Assembly: GCA_020284085.1 (NCBI GenBank) | Contig: JACEVL010000100.1 | Location: 69,501-133,500 of the forward strand | DNA from: Aporrectodea caliginosa | Lineage: Eukaryota > Annelida > Clitellata > Crassiclitellata > Lumbricidae | Length of the DNA: 64,000 nucleotides | Direction: 5' to 3' | Shown here: positions 1 to 12,772 of the stretch, in pieces | Position numbering within the stretch: position 1 is the stretch's first letter | How the letters are laid out: every line of letters begins with the position of its first letter | Program-made: the position numbers and the translations under genes | Notes under the pieces: generated by a model | What the model was told of the DNA's origin: nothing | Seen by the model: only the letters and a program-made list of their open reading frames with translations | The model's database searches: none

Positions 1-597
1 TTTTTTCTTTTATATTACGTTTTAAGATATTTTACTCTAAGTAATAGAGTAAATCGAATTGTAGGCATGTTTCAGACGCCCTGCTCCAAGAACCTGTGGT
101 TTAAATTACCTGTTGTATTGCAATGACTGTATGAGAGATTTCGCTAAGAGATTTATGGCATGGAATTTGTTCTCAAGAGTTAATAATTTACATATCTATT
201 GTATAATATTGGTGTAGTTTAGGGAGTTTATTTAGCCTACCTAAAGTGATCTCCTCTAATGTTACTGTGGAATGTTCAACTGTTCAAATTTATTTTTTTC
301 ATGATGAATTTGCTCAACATTGTTTTTGAAAACATTATATTCTATCTGTAAATAATTGTGTAAAGCAACAGTGAATAACTATTATAATTTACATGACGAA
401 ATCTCGTTAAGTGTCCAATGTTCAATTTTTATAGCTTTCAATGTGATTGTTTTTGCTGTACTTTAAAAAATTAATTGCTGTTCAAATTAAAACTGTAGTT
501 CAAGTAGTTCAATTTAAAACAAAGTTAATTGTAACAGCATCAGTTACAAAGTGCAATCCCAGGCTTATTACCACTTCACACTGAATAAAACTGGTAA

Positions 598-864
598 GCC
601 AAAACGCAGTTATGTGTATTGACTAGTTCAATTCGCATGGAAATGCAAAGCCAAAACGCAGTACAAACGATTTTTGAGTATTTATATCGATAATCACAAA
701 TATTATTTTTTTTATTTCAACCATGAAATAACACAAAATTTAATACAATTTATGGTGTAAATAGTTTTGGGATTGAATGGATAAATTTCGAGATTTTTCT
801 AATAAACCTTCAAATCAAGTTTGTGCAAAATATTGGTTTTCCGAGTTACTGCGTTTTGGCTTTT
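598..864. repeat. Small inverted-repeat element (MITE-like)
   Basis: The motif GCCAAAACGCAGT occurs at about 600 and again at 650-662, and its reverse complement lies at 848-862 (ACTGCGTTTTGGC). The outer bases also agree between the 647-663 copy and the right end. No clear target duplication was found, so the exact ends are uncertain. It could be a non-autonomous DNA transposon with one duplicated end. Confidence 0.45.
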
Positions 865-941
865 GAGGGCAGCATACATATCCTTACATAATACATGACT
901 ATTATTATTAATTATTAATATTATTATTATTAATGACATGG

Positions 942-1165
942 GGGGTCCGGTGGCGCGTTGGATAACATCTGGCGTAGAGTGGGTGAGGTACCGAGTTCGA
1001 GCCCCGTTAGGGCGGATATGCTTTGTAGGCTGCTATTAGCGCCGTTGTATTGCAGGCTGTCTGTTCTGTTAGTAGTTAACTAGTTAAGATTGTTTCAATT
1101 GCATAACATGTAAATGTACAGCGCAGTGCGTTTGTCAGGCGCTAAATTAAAGAAAAGATATTATT
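942..1165 (+). repeat. tRNA-derived SINE, family D
   Basis: The head is tRNA-like, with a B-box-like motif (GAGTTCGAGCCCC) near 992. The tail contains AGCGCAGTGCGTTTGTCAGG and ends in ATT-rich DNA. The same tail occurs in reverse complement at 2877-2915, so this is a repeat family and not a functional tRNA gene. Confidence 0.6.
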
Positions 1166-2854
1166 TATTATTATTAAATCTGCATACCCGAGTGTACACT
1201 GCAGATACATATGTATACGGCATATGGATGTTAGAATATGCAAATAGTATGCATGCATGGGCGCATACTTATGTACGTATCTAATAAATCGATCACCTCA
1301 CATGATACTGCGCGCACACTTACAGACAACCATAATTATACGGATTCAATAAAACAGATGTTCCAGTATCGTTACAACACACACACAAACACACACACAC
1401 ACACACACACAGCGAGCGAGAGAGACAGACTGTCACAGACAGGCATACATACACAGACAGACCGGCAGACAGAGGGAGCGCGCACTTGCATGGCTTATCA
1501 AGAGGCACTGCAGGGTATATCGGACATATGACGGATTAGCTTCTCACATGACCGATGACTCCGTCCGACTCTGAGTCCATCCAGTCTGCGCAGGGACCAT
1601 CCACCAAGGCCTCGAACGGACCTCGACGCTGCCTTGACCATCTTCTCTGCACCAACATCATAGGAACAGTGTTCGCCATGTATAGAAAGGAAAAGGAGAA
1701 GGAGAAGGAGGAGAGGACTAGTGGCCTTAGCCTAACCCCGAGAGGCAGCCGTGGGTTTGAAGTGTTAGCGACTTTTTCTTAGCCTCGGCATAGTAAGGGC
1801 CAGTCCTCTCTCTCGCCCTCTTTTCTTCCCACTCACAGTATATGGTCAGTATACTCATTATAATATCTGAGTTGGCTAGCAGATATCTCGAAACACATTT
1901 CTGCTCTAGCGAGAAGTTGACCCCCCCCCCGACAGTCCAACACGTTGACCTCTAGACTGCTGCGCATACTCGCATTTAGACAAGGAGCTCAGATCAGCTT
2001 CATCAAGAGACTTGGTCAATGTGTTGAGAGGGAAACGTAAAAAGTAAAATGCGTTTGTTTTGGTATCCAGTCTCCGCCCTCCTAGGCTAATTCTTTAACT
2101 GAATTGACCAGATGAGACACCGTTACCCATTTGAGTGGATGCCATTTAAGGTACACTTATACAGATCGTTTCTTTCCTGCCACCGCCGATTGAAGATAAT
2201 TTTCCTACACATTTTCCGGACTTGGATCTCTACTTAATCTGTGAACGGGGGTTGTCTCAGATTCGACGCAACGCTTCTGAATAAGCTGGTGCCCTGCACT
2301 AAGGTGCACTCGACAAATTCCGAGTGTACGATTACGGTAGGCCTACGGTAAATCTGGTGCAAAGTCGAACGATTTTGAACAGATGTGAGATGATAGAAGG
2401 CGAGTGCAGCCGTGCACTCGAGTGACTCGACGCTAACTAGCGAAGCTCTCAATCGTCAAGTATTGCCACCTAGGGAATGCTAGACGTAATGCTTTTCCAG
2501 TTTCTTTTGTGGTCCGGAGGGCCTACATCCAAAAGCGAGGACCTCAATGTCTTCTGATGTTAAGTTTATAACATGCATATGTAGAAGATTGCAGAATCTT
2601 TGTGTAATATTATGTCTCCACAATCAAATTATTTTACATTCCGAGCCACAAGTCAGTTTAAGCGCACATTATAATTATCTGACTACTCACCTCCAATGGT
2701 CCTCCATAGGCTACATGTCTGCCAAAAAAGCTGCGGTCATGACAATTTGTGTAAGAATAAACGATTATTATTATTATTATTATTATTTTATTTTTTTATT
2801 TTTTTTATTACCATCATCATCATCATCATCATTATTATTATTATCATAATAATA

Positions 2855-3120
2855 TAATAATATTTATTGTTTAATGAAGCGCCTGACAAACGCACTGCGC
2901 TGTAGGCCTACATGTAGGCTACATGTTATGACGATTAAACGATTCACAAGAACACAAATTACAGAAGACAAAAATCAACAACGTTGCAGCCATGCAAGGC
3001 GCAAGCTCATTGTACTTTTGCTGCCACCTAGGGAATGAAGGCAGAACTAAACCCAGGGGCCTTACGGGAATCGAACCGAGTCCGTGAGCACTTCAGGCAA
3101 GAGTGTTATCCATTCTAATA
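2855..3120 (-). repeat. tRNA-derived SINE, family D, second copy
   Basis: Reverse-complement relative of the element at 942-1165. It shares the GCGCCTGACAAACGCACTGC tail and has a B-box-like complement (GGAATCGAACC) near 3068. An ATT-rich tail adjoins it at 2764-2860. Confidence 0.55.
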
Positions 3121-3411
3121 TTTCGTCTGAGATCCACTGGTCTTTCCGTTTCTTGCAAGCTCTTCGGACTAGGGCCTATGTTGTTAACTGCTGTTTGTAT
3201 TCTTTTTCTACGTTTGACCACATAACTTCTATGCTGTCCTCAGCGTTTGATCCGTATTGTTCCTCTTTATTTCGTCTCTCTAGTTTTGTCGGCTGTCTTT
3301 ATCTTTTCATTACTTCAGAGAATTTATATAGCACCTATTCAAGGGAACTACTCAGAGATACTCCCGACTCCAGCACGGCCAAAAAGAACAGTTTTAGGTT
3401 AGTATAGAACG

Positions 3412-3600
3412 TGTCAGAGATATTGCCCTCCTTCCAAAGTTCAGAAGTGCACACACACAATGTCGCAGATACAATGATATTGCGGAGCAGTTGTGAGCGA
3501 AGGACTTGCTCAAGGTCCCCACACAGTAACTCCCTCGGGCGAGGCTCGAACCCGTACTCTCCGCATTCTAACCAATCGGCCACCATGCCCCACTGTTATA
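3412..3600 (-). repeat. SINE, family C, minus strand
   Basis: Reverse complement of the family seen at 20000-20205 and 51250-51475. Shared segments are the TCCAAAGTTCAGAAGTGCAC block, the AAGGACTTGCTCAAGGTCC block and a B-box complement (GAGGCTCGAACCC) near 3540. Confidence 0.6.
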
Positions 3601-4823
3601 GACATTCATTTTCTGAATATCCCCACCTTTAAGAAACAGATCGCCGCCACGGACTGTTACTTCTGGTGGTGGTGGTGGTGGTGTTGGTAAGCGAAGTTAA
3701 GGGCCTCGTAATCGCTTCACGGCGGAATACAAATTTGGAGCGCGTACTGTATGCGTACTACGTCATTAATGTTTTTCCGGATCTGGTTTTTAGTTGCGAC
3801 AATAATAGTCATTGGAAATAATTGCCTAAAACGCATACCAGAGCTATGTGCTAACGGTCAATAGACGATAGTAGCCTACTATACTGCACTGGTTGTAGTA
3901 AGATTCTGTGCCGCGTGAATTCTGAGAAGCTTCGTGTATTTCCGTCGGTTTACGTTAAAATCCGCGCCGATAAAATCCGCGCATGATGATGCCATGATCA
4001 TATCCGCGCTGCGATTCTAAGCCAAAGTATAAGACTAAAACAAACATATGCACTTCAAACATGCCAACGCTATTCCTAACCGAATTATTTGAAGTTTGCA
4101 GAAAGAACAGAGCGTTAACGACTTAAAAATTGAACAGTAGGCCTATATCGCTGGTCGACAACCTCCAGACAGCTTGCCAGCAATATCGAGGCGACGGGGC
4201 CAGCTGGGGTCACCGACCCGCCGGTCTATTAAACTATATTAATACATGTTCCTAACTTCCTATAGAGGTATGGTATAAAGTTTCCCTCATGTCGTTTGAA
4301 ATTTCACGCGGTATGAATCCTTTCATATGCAAATATTTAATCACAACACGTTTTTTATTTTTATCCATTGTTTACATTTTCATATAGCAGACGACAATCA
4401 ACATGTTGCCTAGCACCCAGTATGACGTCACAAATCAGCGTTCTAAGCATCTCTTACAGACTTACACCATAGTTCCAAGTAAATCATTCAGCAGAAAAAT
4501 TGTTATATGAAAAATACCTTGACTGTGTTTCTCATTACTTATCGATCAACCCCATCGATATCTATAATACAGATAGAATTTTATTTCACGGGTTCTTTAT
4601 AAGGGCATATTCTAAAATTTTCATAAGTATCTGCTTCTCCCATAGTACCTTTTGTATTGTATTGTAATTAGTAATTTATATAGCGCCGCTCACAGCCGAG
4701 GCCATTCAGTAGCGCTTTGTAGGAAAGAGACCTGATTTCTCCTTATTAACGACATTAGCTATTTACTGCCTGTAGGCCTAACAAAGATGAGTCTGTGACA
4801 GCTTGGTTTCATAAATAAACGAA

Positions 4824-4959
<136 letters not shown>

Positions 4960-5596
4960 TCGATGAACATCCCTCGCAAAGCGCTCGGCCATGATGGACG
5001 CCTATAAGTTACCGTACGTCTATGGCTCGGCCATCGATATCTATATTTAGAGGGCTAGCTGGGCCTGTAACACGAAGACTACGGGTTCGAGCTTCTTCCG
5101 TAAGATAATTTTGTAAGACACCTTTGCATGCTGCCTATTGTGAATATTACTACAAAGTTTTCCACCGCAGCCGTAGGCTATAGTATCCTCGGTCCGACAC
5201 ACTCTGTCTGAACTGGCACCGAAACTCAGAAAAACGTGCCTTTGGCGAGCATGATTCGATAAAGTGTTGGTATACACTCTGTAAGTCTTCCTGACGCGGC
5301 TTTTGCATGGAGCTGAGAAATGTTGAGATTTATGCCTACTACTTAAAACTGCACTCATTTGGCACCATCGGCCAGCGCATTGGAGTCGGGAGAGCCTCTG
5401 AGTAGTTTCCTTGAAGAGGCGCTATATAAATTCCCGAATGAATGAATGAATAACTTAAGCATCATCATATAGATGCATCTTTTGTAATATAGTTAGTTGC
5501 TCATCTATTTAAAATGGATTCGTTCGTGATGCTCGTAAGGTGGAAATAAAAGTTACTTACTTCGATCTTTAGGCGCTGTAGATATCTATAGATTAG

Positions 5597-6028
5597 AGAT
5601 CCTGAGTGGCCGAGTGGGTTGGTAGCCCGCTCTCCACGCCGGCGGCCCGGGTTCGATTCCGGGTCGGTCGGTTTAACAGAGATTAATTTCTCGGATCTTT
5701 ACTGCGGGTGTCTCGGTCGCAATATAAACGTGGAGTACAATACAACACAATACAACACAACACAATATACTGGGGCGCGGTGGTATAGGGGTATGTTCGG
5801 TGCCTTGCAGCTGGAGGGTTGCGGGTTCGAATCCACCTCAAAGCCGCCGCGTAGGGACCCTGGGCAAGTCCTTCACTCGCAATAATTATTGCTCATGCGC
5901 ATGATGCGCTTCGGCGTGAAACTCCGATTCAGCGTCCGCGCAGTAGTCGGGAGCGCCTCTGAATGGGCAATCTGGTAGGGGCGCTATAACAAGTGTTCAA
6001 ATATAATACAATACAATACAATACAATA
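5597..6028 (+). repeat. Dimeric SINE (A unit + B unit, AATAC tail)
   Basis: The A unit (about 5597-5730) begins with a tRNA-like block: an A-box-like TGGCCGAGTGGGTTGG and a B box GGTTCGATTCC. An ACAAT-rich linker (5735-5768) joins it to the B unit (5770-6000), which has its own A-box-like GTGGTATAGGGG and B box GGTTCGAATCC. The tail holds GAGCGCCTCTGAAT and GGCGCTATAA, then AATAC repeats. The same A-linker-B order is found inverted at 34020-34437, so the fusion amplified as one unit. Confidence 0.8.
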
Positions 6029-6509
6029 GATTACTTAGAATGCTGCCAGAGAGACAAACTGAAACCATGGATGGCCGACGTACTGCAGTCAATGCGAATA
6101 ACCAAAACGTAACTAGGGCGCCATCAATCAAGGTGCTTATCTTAGGTGGCACATCCACAGACAGCCATTACATTAGAAGCAACATCTGCGCCCAGTGGGA
6201 TATATATTGAAGTTAAGGAGCAGGTGACGGCTTACGAAAATCAGTGAACAATTCGGATAAAATTAAATTTAAAACACGGTTATTGTTCGATTCGCTTAAG
6301 CAAAACTTTATCTTGCCACGATGTACACACTAAATTTATGTGTATGTCTCAAATGTGTTAACCGGAAGCAGTTGATTGGAGCGCTCTACTGCACATGGGG
6401 TCTGTGGCGTCTGGTAAAAAGTTTCAGAGGCTGAGTTCTGGAAGTGGATGGGGGAGGGGTAGAAGGAATTGGGCGAGGCACACAGGAGGCACAGAGGCTA
6501 AGATCATAG

Positions 6510-9500
6510 ATGGCAAAGATGGCTAACTTTTCACCGGTGTTCTTCGTTTTCGTTTGTTTGGTTGTCGGTAAGTTGTCAATCTGAATTTTAAAAGACTTTA
6601 GTTGAATTCGATTAGCTATTCCACTTCTATTTGTGTTACTAACTAAGTCCCTTAGGCTATGTCTATTTAATATAGTACCCCTCTGTCTCCCCTACTCCTG
6701 CTCCTCATCCTCCTCACTGCAACTTCCTCCTCAAATTCTTCTTTCTCATCCACAACTAATTTTTGTTCAACTTTTATATGTTGTACGTTTTGGGATGATG
6801 ATTATAATGATGACTGCTAGAAGAATGATGATAATATGATGATGATGATGATGCGGATGTTGATGATTATGATTACGGTCATAATGAGGACGATAAAATG
6901 ATCATCATAACAATTACACTTATGTTTAAACTGATGATGGTTGATGATAATGTGAACATAGTAAACAGCAAATAAAAGCTGCTCACTTACTTTTTATTTA
7001 CGAACCGAGCAACCTACCTACCTATGTACCTACCTACTTTACTTCTGCTGTTTTTTGTTGAGGCTGTGTTGTGGGGAAGTCGGAGAAGACGTGTGACACG
7101 GTCTTCAAAGGATGCAGCATCGAGAAAGGAACGTGCGTCTGCGGTCAAGCGGTCGACTGTCACAATCCATTCCCATACAAAGATGAGAACCAGTGCATGA
7201 AGGACATTAAAGGTAAATGTGATTGCTCATTTATATAGCTCCATTTTGCACCCACAGCCCAACGTCTGACCGAATAGCATACCAACTAAAACGTTCAGCT
7301 GAGCTTGTCTGGATGTTGAATGTATTCATGTATAAATATGTTGATGTATGTTTGTGTGTGCATATTATTATTATTAATTAATAACTTCTGTAGAACAAGG
7401 CATCAACTGATGGCGCATCAAAACCAATCCGTAATCAGTTCAAGAGCAAGAAGATCAGTACGTAAGACAGAAAGACAGCCTATGGCGGATAAGCAATATG
7501 TACCTGGTATATATGTGTTTGTGAATATACATGTATGTGTGTGTGTATGCATGTGTGTGTGTGTGTGTGTACACATGCATGTGCATTATTGTTCAGTTAT
7601 TGTTCATGGAGACATGTTATGAGCAATTGAGCATAGATCATACGTTATCTATCTGTGTGGCCTTTTTCTAAGTTTACATTGAAAGGAGAGCAGCTGGTAT
7701 GTATTTCTGATCATCCATTTTAACATGTAGTTGGATTATTCGCTCATTTCTTTACAGACCTGTAACCCATGATAACACAGGCTGACTATAATGTCAACCA
7801 TCTGTGCAGTTTTACAGAGACTCTCATTCGTTAACTTAACCCTTAAAGCAGGGGTGGCCAACCTTTGTTGGCCTACGGGCCACTATGATTGTGGGTAAGC
7901 ACGCGGCGGGCCGCAAAATGTTTGTCCTCACATCCTAGAAAAAATAAAAATGTTTATTTCATATTTTACAAGATGTATAAAAACAGGTACGACTACATTA
8001 GGTCACCAGAACTTACAACACTAAATCTGTTAGTGTTTTAGACATCATTATTATGCAGTATTGTAGAATTCGGACAATAAGTAGGTGCTATTGAAAAAAT
8101 GTAAAAAAATTATTATTTAGAAAGGGGCCGCGCGGGCCTCAAATCAGCAGCACCGCGGGCCGCATTTGGCCCGCGGGCCGCGGGTTGGCCATCCCTGCCT
8201 TAAAGTTACCTCTTACACTTAACCCTCTTCCAGTCTGTTATTGGTTCTTATTGTTTCCTTTTAACCAACTTCAACATACTTATCAAGTTGTCTGTACTCT
8301 GTAGAGGAGCATTATCAAATTTAAGTTTTATCATATGGTATTGTAATGTATTGTATAATGTTTGCCAGTCAGCAGGTTGATTCTGATTGTGTCTATTTCC
8401 CATCTAATTGTAATTGTAATTGGAATTGTAAGTGCTTATTTCAATGTAGAATGTAAATGTTTTATATAGCGACCATAGTATGGCCTGGGCCAAGTATATT
8501 TTTCAATGAATCGATCGGTTGAGATCCATCATCACTGCTGTCAATTTGAATGGGTGCCACATGACTTAATTAAAGTCCCTGTGTATGGACCGTACTAGAC
8601 CAAAATTTAAATATCTAAGATATAGGTCAGCATTTGGAGGCAAACCTGGTGTTGTTACTGTTGTATGCACATTGGTCCATGGGATGTACACCGTCATTAA
8701 ATGTTGCTAACTATTTATATAGCACCTTTTCAAGAAAACTCGCCAGAGGTGTTCCCGACCTGACTACACAAGACCATGATTGAACAGAATGATGAAATAG
8801 TGGCAGAAAAATAAATTAGAAGAAGTTCATGTTGCAGATTTCATGGTTTCTAGTCGATTATTTGACGAAGTAGTCAATGGATTTTATGTCATTTTCATGT
8901 TTGCTCACTTTTGTGAGGTAAAAGTCACTATATTATACATACATACATACATACATACATACATACACACACACCCCCCCACACACACACACACACATAC
9001 ACACATAAATGCAATGCATGACCTTAATCATTAGTTGTTGTTGGTCCATGTAATTTCACAATTCTGTAAATCAGTGTGCACTTTATTTCTCTTGTTTTAG
9101 GCCAGTTGGACAAGTGCAAGAAGGACCCATGTGCCCATGGTCAGTGTGTCCAGTCGAAACATGACCAGTCCAGGCGATGGGAGTGCTCCTGTTCTGGCTC
9201 CGGATACTACGGAAAGAGATGTGACCAGAGTAAGCAATATTTCACTCTTGTCAGAATTTTCTGGTGAAGTTTTGTGGCTTTCGTAATGTAATCACCATTT
9301 TAACGTAATGTCTCTTTAAACATTATGTGTTATATAGTCTTATAATTAGCGTTGTGGACTGTCAACCGAGAGGTCAGGGATTCAAATCCACACCAGGGCA
9401 GAAATTTGTCTCAAAGTTTTGGCTCCACTTGCAGCCCTAGCCAAGTCAGCCATAATAAGTACACTAACTGAACGCTGTGAGTGGGAAGATCAGGTGGTAA

Positions 9501-10684
9501 GAGAGAGGACTGGCCACCTGCCCTTAATATGCAGAGGCTAAGAAAAAATGAAGTTGCTAACACTTATGGGGTGCGGTGGTGTAGGGGTATGTTCGGTGCC
9601 TTGCAGCCGGAGGGTTGCGGGTTCGAATCCACCTCAAGCTGCCACGTAGGGACCCTGGGCAAGTCTTCACTCACAATTGCTCATGCGCTTCGGCGTGAAA
9701 CTCCAATTCAGTGTCCGCGCTGTAGTCGGGAGCGCCTCTGAGTAGAAATCTTGAAGGGGCGCTATAACAAGTGCTCATACATACATACATACATACATAC
9801 ATACATACATACATACATACATACATACATACATACATACATACATACATACATGCATACTTATAGCCATGGCGGACTCTCGAGGCTAGCTTAAGAGACT
9901 GCTGTTCTTCTTCTCCACCTTCTTCTCCTTCTCGCAGATAAAAATTCAGCCTGTCTCTACCTGATGCATTAATCACATATTTTGGCCTTAATACATCATG
10001 TGACATAATATTGTTTGTAATACAGTGAGCCAAAGGTGCAGTTGCATTACTTAAATGCAAAAATCAGTAATCATGGTTTTAGGGAAAAATCCATTTTCTG
10101 GCTGATATAGAAAGCGACAAGTGATCCCTTTTCTTGGCTCAGGTCACCTATATACACTGCGAGTGGAAAAAGTGACTTCCAGAAAACTTCATGTTAGCTT
10201 TCATTCAGAATTAATAAATGTTAAATTTTTAATCAAATTTGGAAAGCGACCTATTATATTTTGCAGATTAAGCGATAATTTGTGCTCAAAAATGTCCTCC
10301 GGCTCTGACACAGCTAGTAAAGTGCACTTGCCACTGATTACTAACTGTCGTTTTGCCATACAGAATTTGTTCACGAAGAGGATGCAGTGACTTCATATTT
10401 AAGGGAGGGCCGTCCAAGATTTAAAAATTGTTGGCCATCACAGTCAAGATTAAACTCTATTTCTATTAATCTATTAGAAATGAATTTCTTTACTTTATGA
10501 ATATTTTGTAGTTATATAAATGACAGTTGTAAAGAGTTGCTTTTTCCACTCACACTGTATGTATATACATGTATGTATTATATATCTGTCTGTATTTTTC
10601 TGTGTTTTCTTAATCCTCTCAGAGTGCCCTCCTTTTGATCAGGCTCCGCTGCCAGATGGCTATCCAAACGACTGCGTTTACTGA
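6510..10684 (+). CDS. Small secreted EGF-like protein (132 aa, 4 exons)
   Basis: I do not recognise the family by name. Exons: 6510-6567, 7063-7212, 9101-9229 and 10623-10684, total 399 nt. Every intron is phase 1 and has GT-AG ends (GTAAGT, GTAAAT, GTAAGC donors). Residues 1-20 form a signal peptide with a hydrophobic core (PVFFVFVCLVVG). Residues 21-70 are a cysteine-rich module (Cys 21, 30, 37, 44, 46, 52, 64). Residues 75-110 are an EGF-like domain with spacing C-x4-C-x4-C-x12-C-x-C-x9-C. The last 22 residues hold Cys114 and Cys130 and the stop TGA at 10682. Each domain sits in its own phase-1 exon, typical of shuffled extracellular modules. It is probably secreted as a ligand or matrix factor (inference). 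The start is the first ATG of a Met-Ala-Lys-Met leader; the second Met is also possible. A possible alternative last exon lies at 12773-12903. Confidence 0.8.
6568..7062 (+). other. Intron 1 of the EGF-like gene
   Basis: Pyrimidine-rich then GATGAT-rich sequence (6838-6870), with short ACCT repeats just before the acceptor. No exon seen. Confidence 0.7.
7213..9100 (+). other. Intron 2 of the EGF-like gene
   Basis: Contains an L2-like LINE 3'-tail fragment (about 7372-7500, the AAGGCATCAAC segment repeated at 37870 and 42660), a TG microsatellite (7538-7572), a complete hAT MITE (7849-8197) and ATAC/CA microsatellites (8936-9005). The acceptor is preceded by CTCTTGTTTTAG. Confidence 0.7.
7849..8197. 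mobile_element. Non-autonomous hAT transposon (MITE), 349 bp
   Basis: Terminal inverted repeats CAGGGGTGGCCAACC and GGTTGGCCATCCCTG are flanked by a perfect 8-bp target duplication, CCTTAAAG (7841-7848 and 8198-8205). An 8-bp duplication plus CAGGG ends is diagnostic of the hAT superfamily. Both ends are GC-rich (GGGCCGC runs) and the centre is AT-rich. There is no coding capacity. Confidence 0.93.
9566..9855 (+). repeat. SINE B unit with CATA microsatellite tail
   Basis: Monomeric copy of the B unit of the dimeric SINE (GTGGTGTAGGGG, then GGTTCGAATCC), ending GAGCGCCTCTGAG and GGCGCTATAACAAG. The tail has expanded into about 80 bp of CATA repeats (9775-9854). It lies in intron 3 of the EGF-like gene. 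Confidence 0.85.
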
Positions 10685-11202
10685 TGGAAGGCAGGAATGC
10701 AGACTACAGAAGAGCAGCAGCAGCAGCAGGGCACCAGATTCTGCAGCCTGAAGGCAGGACAACAGGCCATTCGTATCTCGACCATAGGCTGTCCATATAA
10801 GGAGTTGTTTACGTATAGGGAGTTGTTTACATTTTCATACTAAGTCATTCAAAGTGCATTTTACATGTACTGGTGTTGAGTATTAATCAGAGCTTAATCA
10901 ATCATGTAGTTATTATTTAAGGAACTCAAGTTATATACCGGTAGTCACTGCGTTCAGTAGTTAACAAAGCTTGAATTTAATTGTTACTTGAATTGAATTG
11001 TTACTAGATTTTGTACTTTCTGCAAATGAGCAGTCCTTAGTGTAGTGGATTCTCTGACAATCATTATATAGTATTGTATAGGTTCTAGCAAATACCAAAC
11101 ACTGACCATACAAAATGATTGGGAAGGTCAGACAGTGAGGGAGAGGACCGGCCACCAGCCACTAAGAAAATTGCCAACACTTCACACGTGTGTGCTTCTT
11201 GG

Positions 11203-11396
11203 GGTTAGGATCAAGTGGCCTGTGGGACACAGTAGTTGATTGGTCAGAGCTCAGACCACAGAGGTTCGAGCCTCATCCTCCTCTGAGATGGTTACTGTAT
11301 AGGGACATAGAGCAAGTCGTTCACTCAATTGCTTAATACCATCGATTGATGGTTGGTCATTAGATAGCGGTGCTTAGTAAATGCATAATGATAATA
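11203..11396 (+). repeat. SINE, family C
   Basis: tRNA-like head (GGTTCGAGCC B box near 11262), then the GAGCAAGTCGTTCACTCAAT and CCATCGATTGATGG blocks found in all family C copies, ending AGTAAATGCATAATGATAATA. Confidence 0.6.
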
Positions 11397-11411
11397 ATAA
11401 TGCAATGCAGT

Positions 11412-11559
11412 TCGGGGACGTAGCCAGACTTAAATTCAAGAGGAGGCAACTTCACAGACCATTGGCAAAATCCTGGTTATTGGTGTTATTGGTCAATAGA
11501 AGGTCCAGTATATAAAAAAAGGAAGAGGAGGCAACTGCCTCCATGTAGCTACGCCTATG
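11412..11559. mobile_element. Short hAT-like MITE
   Basis: Imperfect terminal inverted repeats (CGGGGACGTAGCCAG and CTACGCCTATG), with an inner inverted AGAGGAGGCAACT. The flanks ATGCAGTT and CTGCAGTT match at 7 of 8 bases, consistent with a decayed 8-bp target duplication. Confidence 0.6.
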
Positions 11560-12321
11560 CTGCAGTTCTTCACACTGAAACCAAAATGCTCCAGTGAATT
11601 TGCTGTCATTACTTGAGAATTGGTTTGTGGCATAGCATGAGTTGGTTAGACGGTTGTAATATTGGTTTATGAAATAGTTTAACCAGTTTTTAGTTTTTAA
11701 TGTTACATGTCCAAAGTGTTTACCCAGATAATCTCGATTTTAGAGCATTTTTGTATCATAAATGTGTCAAACGAACTCTTCCGATGTTTCATTCAATGTC
11801 TTTTTGTTAAACGCTTGCTAATCAAATTCAGAGTTTTTAAATCCCTGGCTGTAGCTGGATTCAAGTTATTAGTTGAAATTTGCACTACCAGACTTTAAAA
11901 CATATTAATACATATTAATTCTAGAGGATTTTTGCTAATCTCATCCTGACTATATACTTACTCGACACCTTACCCTGCCCCAATATGGCCTTTCATACTC
12001 TACCCTACTCTTTTATATACCGGATTATAATATGCCTTACTGCACTCTACCATATCAAACCTTACCCATGCATTCTCTACATAACTTTCTCTATATTACC
12101 CTACTCTGCCTTGCCTTCTTCACCCTACTGTCTACACAGAAATGCGAGTCAGAGACGCGCTTAGTCAGTCGCCAGGTGTTAGAAGAGCTGTTAGATGTCC
12201 AAATTCTTGAAAGCCAATTAGAAATAACGACTTCTTAAGGAAGGGTAACGGCAGAGTAGACAATAGGGTATTGTAGACAATTAATCATCTTTTGGTTACC
12301 ATGTGCACATTGTGCATGGGA

Positions 12322-12520
12322 CAGGCGGTAACCGATTGGTTAGAGCGCTGGCCTTGTAACATGGAGAGCATGGGTTTCAGTCTTCCTTGAGACGGTTAGT
12401 GTGTATGAGCAGGTGTTAGAAGAGCTGTTAGACCTTGATGAGCAAGTCATTCACTCGCAATGGCTCAGCATCATTGACTGATGAATGATGCTTCGTGGCA
12501 CTTGATAAATGCGTAATAAT
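12322..12520 (+). repeat. SINE, family C
   Basis: Carries the GGTTAGAGCGCTGGCCTTGT A-box region, a GAGCAAGTCATTCACTCGCA block, a CATTGACTGATGAATG block and a terminal GATAAATGCGTAATAATAA. It has a small internal duplication of AGGTGTTAGAAGAGCTGTTA, which is also seen at 12174. Confidence 0.55.
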
Positions 12521-12772
12521 AAGTACCTTACCATGCTCTATGGTATCATGACTTACCCTTAGTACTCTACCCACTCTACCTGACCTTTCTTGGCCTTATT
12601 ATCTACCCTAGCCGTATTGTACTCAACCTACCCCATTATACCTCACGGTAGTCGACTTCCCTATGTACCAGACGGTCCAGACCTTATGCTTCGGGCCATA
12701 TGCGCCCCTTAGCCATGCAACCCTACTCGACTAGATGCATCTATTCATGGTAATCCATTGATGTCCTCGCAG

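Noticed and set aside
942..1020. Second tRNA gene candidate
   Set aside because: Shares its tail with the inverted copy at 2855-3120; SINE head.
5597..5675. tRNA gene candidate
   Set aside because: A- and B-box-like motifs are present, but the same block recurs as part of a dimeric SINE at 34290-34437, so it is a repeat.
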